Shown: positions 10,990 through 20,955 of the stretch, piece by piece | Position numbering within the stretch: the first letter of the stretch is position 1 | How the letters are laid out: each line of letters begins with the position of its first letter | From: Parietaria judaica | Lineage: Eukaryota; Streptophyta; Magnoliopsida; Rosales; Urticaceae | Assembly: GCA_954871525.1 (NCBI GenBank) | Contig: OX940865.1 | Location: forward strand, 16,196,606 to 16,260,605 | Direction: 5' to 3' | DNA: 64,000 nucleotides | The notes under the pieces: model-generated | The model's input: the letters and a program-made list of their open reading frames with translations, nothing else | The model's database searches: none | What the model was told of the DNA's origin: nothing | Made by a program: the position numbers and the translations under genes

Positions 10990-11338
10990 GGCATACACTT
11001 GTAAACGACTTAACGTTAATGGAGAATAACAGAAAAAACTGATCTAAAACCGCAAATTTAAGAACCGTGGTTATTTTGAAAATGTGCCATGCTATTTTGA
11101 AAATGTTTAGGTACTGCTGCCGTAATTATCCTTACATAATATTTGCAATTATATTGAAGCTGAAATCTAGAATAAATAAACAATTAAAAATATAACTATA
11201 TGGTAATAAAAAGAACTAAGAATTATGGAGAGCATGGTAATAAAAAGAAGTAAGAATTATGGAGAGCTTGAGAGGGAGGAAAGCGAGTATAATTTGTCAT
11301 TGTATAGCTTAGATTATGTTAAATAATAAAGTCAGGGG

Positions 11339-11600
11339 TAGAGGTGTCAATTGGGCCGGGCCGGCCTAAGCGCACCCGCCCTGACTCGTAAAAAAGCGGA
11401 TTTTCCCTGCCCCGCCCCTTTTTTTGTGGGCCGGGTTAGGCCCGCCCCTATCAAAAGGGTCAGGCTGGGTTATGTTTTCCTAGGCCCGCCCCGAACCCAC
11501 CCCACCCCGTCTAAAAGCCCTCCACGCCCCACCCCGAAGCCCACATAAGCCCGCCCCTTGCCCAACCCGCCTCGCCCCGTTTAAAAGCCCACATAAATTA
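11339..11600 (+). mobile_element. hAT-like terminal fragment (TAGAGGTGTCAATTGGGCC)
   Basis: A GC-rich, strongly C-biased stretch of GCCCGCCCC-type repeats follows a TAGAGGTGTCAATTGGGCC start, which resembles the subterminal region of Ac/Dart-like hAT elements. No matching inverted end (TTGACACCTCTA) was found downstream before F-box copy 4, so it looks like a truncated end. The open frame across it is a by-product of the C-rich repeats. Confidence 0.5.
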
Positions 11601-11859
11601 CAAAAATATTAAGTAACAAATATATTATCTAGTTATATTATATTTAATGAGTTAATATTTTCGTGTGACACGATTTTTTTCTTTCCTTCATTTGACATTT
11701 GAATTTTAGGGTTTATGCTAACAATTAACGAATCCACAAATCATTAGTGCTCTCATAAACCCTAATCGCCACGGCGCCACCTATACTCTCTCTCTCTCTC
11801 TTTCGTACGAGAAGAAATATTGAGCAGTCTAAGGAGATTCAAGTACATACGGAATAATC

Positions 11860-12010
11860 ATGGAAAATATTACCAACGATCTGTTGACGGAGATTCTCAC
11901 CCTCCTCCCCAATTGTGGGTGGTCAAGCAACACGATGCACCGCAGTGTGCAGACGCTGGTCCTCTCTCATCTCCACCCCCGAATTCGTCCGTTCGTTTAC
12001 TGATCGTCAC
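11860..12010 (+). pseudogene. F-box protein copy 4, N-terminal remnant
   Basis: From ATG at 11860 the frame reads MENITNDLLTEILTLLPNC, clearly the F-box start. A small indel near 11925 shifts the frame; the expected continuation (RCTAVCRRWSSLISTPEF, then VRSFTDRH) is readable in another frame to about 12010. The rest of the gene is not recognisable. The leader before the ATG (AAGGAGATTCAAGTACATAC) matches that of copy 2. The sequence at 12020-12290 is GC-richer than its surroundings and unassigned. Confidence 0.8.
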
Positions 12011-12309
12011 CTGATGCCGACGTAAAAAGATGGAAACCTATTAATAGTCAAGAACGCGTCTACGAGTAATCGATACAATTATTCCAGATTTATCACGCAC
12101 GAAAAATACCATAATTCTCCTCGGTTTCTACACAAAACCGATTGCAAAGTACCGCTCCCAAAGCCAACCGCGTTCCTCCTGCGAATCCTCTTCGCTACTA
12201 GAATCTCCCGCGGGGTTGGATGTGCTGCAAGTCTGCCGGAGAAGCAAGGTTGTTCCAGCGTTATTCAATTGGAAAAATAATCACACAAGAACTCTGTTTT
12301 TTCTCAATC

Positions 12310-12645
12310 AAAAGTTTTTTTCTCAATAATTAATATTTTGCTAAATTATCTTCCTCTAAAGTCAAATGGAGCAAATTCGATTATTAATATTAAGATGTTT
12401 TGCAGCCATCAGTTATTGATATTTAGGTCTTAATTTGTTTCTAAATTTATTTTCCTAATCCTTAATTTGGTTTGAATTGGATTTTCATAACAATTAATAT
12501 AAAGGTAGAGTTGAGAATTATGTTATGTTGTGTTGTTCTGATACTAAACACGGGTAACACGGATTGTCACTATAAAGTCTTTCGCAACGGAATTTATTTA
12601 CGGTTACCCTATCTTCGCCACCGGTTGCGTAATTTCTTTTATTAT
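12310..12645. repeat. Duplicated 3'-flank block (partner at 9590-9965)
   Basis: Second copy of the block described at 9590-9965, in the same orientation, ending near CGCCACCGGTTGCG. It follows F-box copy 4. Confidence 0.75.
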
Positions 12646-12702
12646 TATGAAATTATCATTAACTAAACGAAGCTTATTTTATGATGAAAAAACTTTGATG
12701 AT

Positions 12703-13066
12703 GGGCCCGTTTGGCATAACTTAATTTTAACAATTTTTTTTTTAGTTTTAGTTTAATAAATAAATTGTTTTTGAAAAAAACAGGTAGGTGTTTGGTAAAT
12801 TGTTTATAAAACAGTTGTTACTGGTAACAAAAACTGATTTAGCGTTTGGTAAAAAAGTTATTTAGGCTAAAAAGACTAAAATAGACTAAAACCGTATTTT
12901 TGTTTTAAGAAAAAAAACAAAAAACAAAAAAAAGCTACGAATCCTAACTTTTACGATTCATGTACAAAAATCCAAAACGATTTTGTGTTTTTTTCCAAAC
13001 ACATAAAAATTAGTTAAGTTTATTTTATAAATAAAAACAGGGCTAAATATTTGTGGAGACGCACCC
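12703..13066 (-). mobile_element. MITE family 'GTTTGGCACAGCTTA', copy 2 (inverted)
   Basis: Begins GGGCCCGTTTGGCATAACTTAA and is collinear, in reverse orientation, with the element at 5869-6241 (shared GCTACGAATCCTA, TAGACTAAAACCGTATTTT, AACAGTTGTTAC; each a landmark). The far end (ATTTGTGGAGACGCACCC) is more diverged. It lies about 360 bp upstream of F-box copy 5. Confidence 0.75.
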
Positions 13067-13139
13067 AATATAATCCACTTTTATACATATAATAATGCTA
13101 TAAATGAGAAGCTTATTGACCAACTGGCTTATTCTATTT

Positions 13140-13175
<36 letters not shown>

Positions 13176-13264
13176 AATATATTAAACTAGATGACTTGCT
13201 ATAAAAGTAATTCGATAAATATCTTTACAATTAAAATTCACGTAATTCGATTTGTATACTTTCT

Positions 13265-13266
<2 letters not shown>

Positions 13267-13316
<50 letters not shown>
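13267..13316. repeat. (TA)n microsatellite
   Basis: About 25 uninterrupted AT units, roughly 110 bp upstream of the F-box copy 5 start codon; a shorter tract lies at about 13146-13168. Likely length-variable between individuals. Confidence 0.9.
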
Positions 13317-13319
<3 letters not shown>

Positions 13320-13424
13320 GTTTTTGCGATTAGAAAACCACATATTACCTCTATACTTTTTGCTCTCCTTCTCTCCCCAAAAACCCTAATCGTCATACTT
13401 GGCACTTGCACTGGTTTAATATTC

Positions 13425-14722
13425 ATGGAGGACGATGATCTGTTAACGGAGATTCTAATCCGTCTCCCTGACTGCCAGCAAGTAGCACGATGTGCCGCCG
13501 TCTGCAAGCGCTGGTCCTCTCTTATTGGCAACACCGAATTCGTCCGGTCATTCAAAGATCACCATAGCAGCCTCGACGACGCTGACTTCTCCCCCTGGCT
13601 AGCAGCGTTGTTAGTGTTCGGGTCTAATCACCGGTCCCTCGGCGTGGTATGTTGGAAAATTAATCTTAGACTTTGTGTAAATTAGTATCTTTTTTCCAGC
13701 CTTAATGCATCGTTATCTTGCTTTCGGTATTGTTCTCCCAGGGAGCAAATACCTCTTTGCATGTGATCCGGGAGACTCCGGCCAATAGAGCCGGCGATTA
13801 CTTGAGTTTCTTGCCGTGGGACAATGTGGCCATTAAAGCTTCTTGCAACGACTTGTTGTTGGTCTCTCGGGTGAGCAGCGCCGAAGGAATCTTGCTTTGT
13901 GTCTGCAATCCGACGACCAAGAAGTACGGGCACGACATTCCCAAGCCTCCCGAAATCAATAATATGTCCGGCGAAAAATATGCACTCACATGCCGCGACA
14001 ACGGAGCACACCACTCTTATCACGTTACATTCTTCCTTGAATTCTACAATTATCATGATCTTAAGTACCATAAGCTTGTGATGGATTTTTCCTCCGAGAT
14101 TGGGCGGTGGAGTTTGCCAGCCCCTTTCCATGTGTCGCCAGATATGCAGCTGAAGTGGCCGGTAACGGGACATATTTCAAGCACATTCAATACATATGTA
14201 TCTTGCGGCGACGGTTTAGTCTACTGGACTACCGGCGTCCGTTTCTGGAAATGGGTTGCAGCGTTCAATCCATTAGCCACTATTTTGCCGGAGGGCTACA
14301 AGAAATATAGGCTTATTCCCCGTCCACCCGAGACCAGCAACATTCAAAAAATTAAATATGTGCGCCTTGGGGACTATAGAGGGAGGCTCCGCGCAGCCTG
14401 CATCACATACGATATGGTGTTGAGAGTCTGGGAGCTGATATGGAGCAGCGACCTCCGGGACAACAGTGCTTCGTGTCGTTGGTCGATGGTTCATAATGCG
14501 GCTCTCGTTATGAAAGCGTGCATTTTCCCGATTGCGTTGCATCCTGGTGACCGCAACGTTATTTTCTTGCTAATCAACGAACACGTCATTTTGCGGTACG
14601 ATATGTCGTTTCGAACGAGCCGTACTGTCGGAGTGTTTTCTAAGATACCCGATATCAAAATACATTTGACTGCCTACCCACTGTGCTCAACTTGGCCGAC
14701 GCCGGTGCATTCTCTTCAATGA
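13425..14722 (+). CDS. F-box protein copy 5 (two exons)
   Basis: Exons 13425-13646 and 13742-14722 give a 400-aa protein. Exon 1 carries the F-box (MEDDDLLTEILIRLPDCQQ...CAAVCKRWSSLI). The donor GTATGT at 13647 and acceptor TTCTCCCAG ending at 13741 keep phase 0 and join ...RSLGV to GANTSLHVIRETP. This restores collinearity with copy 2 (VIRE/MIEE ... LSFLPWD). Without splicing the protein would stop at 13685. The nearer acceptor at 13699 would bring a stop at once, so the second is preferred. The F-box-associated region is complete, ending RYDMSFRTSRTVG...STWPTPVHSLQ. Copies 1 and 2 read through this position without an intron, so the 95-bp intron is private to copy 5. Expected role: SCF substrate receptor, target unknown. 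Confidence 0.8.
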
Positions 14723-14726
14723 ACAT

Positions 14727-14759
<33 letters not shown>

Positions 14760-16265
14760 GTATATTTGAGACATCATTGGTGCAAATGATGAATTTTGTC
14801 AATTCATTCCACGCACTTAATTTCATTTACTGCATAACGAATTGAGAGGAGCAAATATAAATGCAAATTAAAATATCAAAATTTGAAACTTATTGAGAAT
14901 TTCGTAGAGTTGTAAATTTTCTTTACAGAAACAATCTATCTATTATATGTATTGTATCTTAATTATGCGGGCCGAAAATGTGGACTTCGCTTTTTTTAAG
15001 GCATTCTATATTTTATACTTATATTTCCTTTTTAATTACGGTTGTTTATTGTTTATTCTTGTTGTCATTTTAATTTTCGCAAAAAATACATTTCATTTAG
15101 CTTTAGCAAAAACTACATGTCTCTTTAGGTTTTTGCTTAGTTGGTTGATGAATGAAATGAAAATTTGAGAGACTTGCGAGTTTTCTCCAAATACGAGTGT
15201 TTGCGAGCGAGCTCTGAGGTTGATGCTTTCGATCCAGTATCCGTGCGCGGATCAACGGTTCTTGGATACATGAGTCTCGCTAATAGTGCGCTAATCAATT
15301 GGTGAGGAAGGTTCTTGGATCCTAGTTTGGCTATCCCGATAGTGATATCTATCTAGTTCGATTTATATTTTCTATTTTCACGTCACTTAATAAAATTTAT
15401 AACATACTTAAAAAAAAATTCACACCATTATGATGTGAGTTTTAGAAGTCAGAGTGGAGCAACTCCCCTACTGCATTACTAAAAATGCATATCGAGTGGA
15501 GTTGCTCTAATTGTAGAAACAATCTATTTGCTTCCATAGTTTTTTTTATTTCGGTATTTTTATTAAAATCGCAATTCAAATACACTACAAGTATGACAAT
15601 ATTTACATCTATAAATACACAGATATCGTCAATGGACTCTGTTGCCGATGATGTAAAACTACAAGTGCTAAATAACTCGGCAAAACTAAACAAGAACAAG
15701 AAAGAACACAAACTATAAATATTCTATCTATAATTTTTCCTAGTTTTATTGAGAAAATTAATTTTATTTATTTAATATGCATCTTATATAATTAATAAGA
15801 TTTATCGTTGAGAGCATATTTGGAAGAACACAACTACATATTGCCGATATTTTTAAGATCTAAGTTTCTATGTTCACCCTGCAAAATAATGTATATATTT
15901 GGAAGATTCTTATCCAATGCATAGTGTTATTACATTTCACATAATGAAATAAATATTTTAGTTAGTGTTATTCTTTTCATGTCTCCATTCTTGTTAAGTA
16001 CACTAACTTTAGTAAAAACAAATTCCTAAACGGCATTATTACCAATGGAGGAAATATATCTTACATGTCGTATTTCTTTCTTCATCAGTTACAGAGATGG
16101 TCGTTCAATTTCAATCCATTAAAGTTGTCGTTTTTCAGTTTCTTTCTTTAGACTTTCGCTTTCATACGGAAAAAAAATATACGAGGCGCAATTAAAGGCA
16201 AACAAACCCCACAGGCCACAATCAATACGCCAAGTTATTATTTTTACTCTTTATATCAGCGTAAC
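14723..16265. other. Intergenic; GC-richer island and MITE-like hairpin
   Basis: No gene was seen. A (TA)n-rich stretch follows the F-box stop (14728-14765). A GC-richer segment at about 15170-15360 (GCGAGCGAGCTCTGAGG, CCGTGCGCGGATCAACGG) differs from its surroundings but matches no family I know. At 15447-15512, GAGTGGAGCAACTCC and GGAGTTGCTCTAA form an inverted pair around a short loop, resembling the end of a 'GAGCAACTCCA' MITE. Confidence 0.5.
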
Positions 16266-16269
16266 TCAG

Positions 16270-16465
16270 TTTTTTTTTTTTTTTTTTTGAAATGATATTA
16301 TTAGCCAGGTTATATGTAGTCCAGTTACAAAATATATCCACAATATAAGAACATGTAACACTATTGACTGCAAGCACTAATGGCCAGAATATAAACGCAA
16401 TATGTGTGTTTCGCAGAGATCGAACTCATGACTTCTTGAGGAGTGTAGTGGGTTTACCACTAAGA
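16270..16465 (-). mobile_element. tRNA-derived SINE, minus strand
   Basis: Read on the minus strand it has an A-box-like stretch (CTTAGTGGTAAACC), then a B box (GAGTTCGATCTC), then a body that ends in an A-run (the plus-strand T-run at 16270-16288). It shares the block AACATGTAACACTATTGAC with the SINE at 53137-53348, so both belong to one family. No clear target-site duplication was found for this copy. Confidence 0.65.
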
Positions 16466-17585
16466 AGTGTAATGTTATACTGTCAAAGTTCTCAATGCCT
16501 CATATTTTGCTTCTCAAAAATCATATTCACTTGTAACTATTCTCATAATTCAAAAAAATATATATATATTTAATAAAAGTCTCACACTTATTCAAGATTT
16601 AACGTATATTTAAAATTTAATAAGTTTATTAACATGAAAAGAATTGTAAAAACTACAAAATATTCACTATCAAAATTTCAAATTATACCATCACAAAATT
16701 TTAAATTATATTCTGCTATGTATTTATTATTTATGGTTAACACGTAGAGACATCACTAACTATATAAGTTAGCAGAACATTTATCCAAAATAATTTATGA
16801 GTTTTTAGAGGTATTTTAGTCATAAGAAGATGAATAAACCCACATAAAGAGAAGCCAAAAAGAGATTAAATTCTAATATTATATATCACTTTAATAATAG
16901 CTTTGCAGCTTTATTTTCCACGCTTAATTAGTTAATTAACTTATTTGTCTAATTATTTTATTTCATTAATTCATTTAGCAATGGTCCCCCTTTAACCTAT
17001 AATTTAAGGCGCTAAAAACAATCATTTTTTCTTTTAATCTCTTCTTTTTCTATTTTATGTTTGGATCTATTTGTGGGATTCTTGAGTGCTTGAATTGAAA
17101 GTCATGATTTTAGGATAATTTTTCTTTTATCAATGCACTTATCGGAAAACCCAATTCTTTACTTGGATAACATTTGGCTAATAAATAATAATTAATTAGT
17201 AGCCCACTTTGGACTGCTCATTGAAAGAAAAAATAAATAGATTAAATAATTACAAGAGTGTCCTTGAAACTCCTAATTTTCACATGGTCATCACTAGGGA
17301 ATCTCTCCTTTTTTATATTATTTTTTCTTCTTCTTTTGTGCTTATTAAAATTACTACTTACTAGGATTAAAAGAAGATTGACCATAAAATAAAATAAAAT
17401 AAAAAAGCAAATTCAAAGGTAAAGATAAGAATTTGGTGTATTGAATCCTCCAATAAGAGGAAATAAGTATTTATCTCTTTTGCATTTTCATTTTGTCCAA
17501 TTTTCTAGCTTTCTTCGCCAATATTTTCAAAAATTAAGCTTCACATCTTTATGTAAAGTGGCATTATTTTAGGAAACTAAATACT

Positions 17586-18319
17586 AAGTTGGCGTTTGGT
17601 TAACTGGTTTGCGAAACCAGTTTTGCAAATTGATTTGAGAAACCAGTCTGAGAGTTTAATTTACTAAATCAGTTTGGGAGTTTGATTTTTAAAACACTGT
17701 TTGGTTAGTTTTTTGTTAATCTGTGGTTGAATATAAATGAAAAAATGCAATAAAACACAATTTTATGTTACTAAAAAAAATATGTTTTATTTGAAAGTAA
17801 TATATATTAATATTATGTCTAAAAAATATTTGCCATATAATACAAAAATTATTCATATTTCATGACTCTAATTACATGTTTAAATTATGTAATATAAAGT
17901 AGAATATTTTGTTCAAGAGCTTATATCATTGTAATTAAGTTAGTATTTAATAATACACATAATTAAGTATATTTGTTAATAGTAATATCATTAAAATTTA
18001 TTATTATATATAAAAATGATTTTAACAATTTATTATATAAGTTAATTTCATAGTTAATATCTTATTATAAATAGTACAATAATATTATAGAATGATAATA
18101 TATTGTTATTGTTTTATTTTGTACTATTGAGTTGAAGACTAAAGACAAAAAACAACTTCAAGTCGTTTTCTGTTTGCCTTCATTAAAATTCCAGTGGTCT
18201 GCGAGACCGGTCTCCGAAAACAGAGACAAGTGGCAACCAAACGTGGTCTGCGAAATCAATATGACACTGTTTGAAACCAAAATCAGAAACTGGTCTCGGA
18301 GACCATAACCTAACGCCCC
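17586..18319. mobile_element. MITE with CTGGTTTGCGAAACCAG-type repeats
   Basis: Ends read GGCGTTTGGTTAACTGG and (inverted) GGGCGTTAGGTTATGGT. Subterminal palindromic motifs of the form GGTCT(C/G)CGAGACC occur repeatedly near both ends. Flanks CTAAATACT (left) and CTAATACT (right) differ by one base and could be a degraded 8-bp duplication, compatible with hAT. The interior is AT-rich and non-coding. Confidence 0.65.
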
Positions 18320-18499
18320 CTAATACTCTTATAATAGTGGAAAGTAGTCCTCATTTTCGATTTGATTTCCATATTCTTTCATAGACTTTTTCATGATTAT
18401 ATCATGCAGAGGTAAATACGCACGAGCATATACACATACTACTCAAATATCAAAACAAAAAGTTTGTGAAGTTATAAGTGTATTAAAATCCAAATTCTA

Positions 18500-18762
18500 A
18501 ATAGCCGTTTGGTTACATTTTTTGTATATTCTATATATGAATTCAGAAAAATAAATTTAGAATTATATTTTTGGAATATTTTAAATGTTATTTGGTTATG
18601 TCTTTTTGTTCAACTATATTGAAAAATACTTTTCTTTAAATACGTAAAAACTATTTTGTCCTACTATCATTGGATTCTTCTCGGGGTGAGTTCCAACGAT
18701 ATATATTACGAGTTCATCAGAGGTTCGTAGAAAATTTTATAGAGTTTCAAAATTTTAGGTAA

Positions 18763-18796
<34 letters not shown>

Positions 18797-19585
18797 TAAA
18801 ATATTAGGTTAGGAGAGAGAAAGAAATAAATAACTTAGAAAAAGTAAAAACAATTTTTAGTTTTTATATGAACTATGTTTCTATGCAAATTTTAAAGAAA
18901 AAAACATTATTATAAATTCATTTTCTTGGTTATGTTTTTTAAATTCAAATTATGGAAAACAGTCTCAGAAAACATGCTTGGTTATGTATTTAGAAAACGA
19001 GTTCAGAATATATTTTTTGTGGCATTCAAATTTACATAGAAAACAAAAAACACATAAAAGGTATTTTTAATCTAGTTGAACAAAAACAATAACTAAACAA
19101 TATTTAAAATATTCTATGAATATAAATTTAAATTTGCTTTTAGAATTTAAAAATAGATACACAAAAAACATAACCAACCATAAGTAAAATAATAAAACAT
19201 GTTTCTCAACAATTTGGTTATGTATTTTACAAAACAAATTTAGAATCATGTTTTTTCGTATAAAAGTTTACATATAAAACCGAAAAGAAATAAAAGGTGT
19301 TCTCTTCTTCATTTCACATGATTTTTTTTTCTCTCTCTTGGTATAACTATTTAATTAATATATATTTTATTATTTTTCTTTTTCTACGAACGTCGGGTGG
19401 ACTCATAATATATACTGTTAGAAAGCTTACGCCGAAAAGAATCCAATGATATGTGGAAACAATAGTTTTGACATATTTTATATTATTTTTTATTCATTTT
19501 AAAACAGTTAAACGAAAAATATAACCAAAAAAGAAAAAAAATATTTTTAGAATTCATAATAGAATACCAAAGAAAAAAGTATATA
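18500..19585. mobile_element. Large inverted-repeat (foldback-like) element
   Basis: Left end TTTGGTTACATTTTTTGTAT and ATATGAATTC are mirrored near the right end (GAATTCATAATAGAATACCAAAG). Internal halves also pair: ATTGGATTCTTCTCGG (18670s) against CCGAAAAGAATCCAAT (19430s). A (TA)n tract sits in the left half. No coding capacity; the exact ends and target duplication are unresolved. Confidence 0.5.
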
Positions 19586-20296
19586 AAATTAATAAATTAG
19601 AGCATCCAAGAAAAAATAATTTTGTAGTTGTATTTTCTATGAGTTTTTTGTGTAATTTTTTCTTATTCTTAATTTTTTTTTTCTTAACTGACTCGCCTAC
19701 TAAATTTGGCCATCACCGTATCCAAGCCTCAAATTTTTTAACGATTGCTATCGGATTTTGGATGACTACTTGTGGAAATTCGACAATGGTCATCGGATTC
19801 GAACTCGATGCAAGTTTTTTCATTAATAAATTCTAAAAATCAAAAGTATTTAAGTTAATTTTGAACGAATCAGCAAAGGAAACATATTTCGAATTAGTCA
19901 TGTAAAAAAAAACTCGCTTAGCAGAGCGTCTCTTTAATAGGAATGAATTTATTTATTTTTTTAAAGGAAATAGTGCAATTAGTTAGCGCAATCATAGTAA
20001 AGTCAATATAGTCCACATTAAATCTTTTAGTTGATACATTTTTAAGCGTGCACACTTTATGAATTTAATATTGTCAGTAGTGATAATGTGTGTATAGATA
20101 ATTAATTAGATATACATATTTTTTCAACTTGTCTTCCGATCAAGATTTAATCTTAATATGGGATTTGATTTAATTTTTAATAAAATGAGACTCTGCGAAA
20201 TAAAAAATATAACAATAAAAAAACATTAATTTCAGTTCAAACCCGTATAATCTTTAACATGGCTCCGTCTTTGGCTCCAACCAGAGAGACTCACAG
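19586..20296. other. AT-rich intergenic sequence, nothing recognised
   Basis: Only short random frames are present. The right edge (20297-20304) is the left copy of the 8-bp target-site duplication of the hAT element. Confidence 0.5.
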
Positions 20297-20656
20297 CTTT
20301 CCAGTAGTCCCAAAAATATGAATCCGGCTAAAAACCCGGATCCATTAAAAAAAATGGACCCGGAACTATCCGGATCCGGATAAAGTCGGAACCGAATAGA
20401 TCCGGTTCCGGGTTATTTAAAATAAATAAAAAATAAAACGCTTGGATATGAGTCGTTGGATCAAATCGATCAACGGCTCAGATCAGAGAGCCGTTGGGGG
20501 AGGGGTCAGCTTTTCCCTTTCTGCGGCAAAAGTTCCTGCCACGCGTCACCATCAGAGAGCCGTTGTGAGGCAACGGGTATATTGCCTCGGGGTCCCCAAA
20601 TATGACCGTTGGGGTTTTAATTCCCCCTCTTTCTCGAATTCCTTCACCATTTTTCC

Positions 20657-20664
20657 TATAAATA
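20657..20664 (+). promoter_or_regulatory. TATA box of the hAT transposase gene
   Basis: TATAAATA sits about 290 bp before the first ATG of the transposase (20956) and about 30-40 bp before a CT/CA-rich leader (TCTTCATCTCAAACTCTCCC). Spacing and context are typical of a plant core promoter. Confidence 0.6.
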
Positions 20665-20955
20665 CCTCATTCCACTCTCATTTCTTTCACACAACATCTT
20701 CTCTTCATCTCAAACTCTCCCAAACTCTCTCAAGCTCTCAAATTTGCGATTTTAGTCTATAGTTTAGCTAATTTATAGTTATTTAAATACTCTCTATTTT
20801 TAGTTTAATACATTGTTTAGGTATTTTAGTTGTTATTAGTTTGGTTTATTTAGTTGTTATTATTGTTAGTTGTTATTATTATTAGTATTAGGTATTTATT
20901 TTAGTTGTTATTATTAGTGTTATATAGTTTTAATCTAGCTTAATTTATCGTTAAT

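Noticed and set aside
11351..11548. A Pro-rich 65-residue frame
   Set aside because: It follows GCCCGCCCC-type repeats in a hAT-like terminal region and has no start context or homology.
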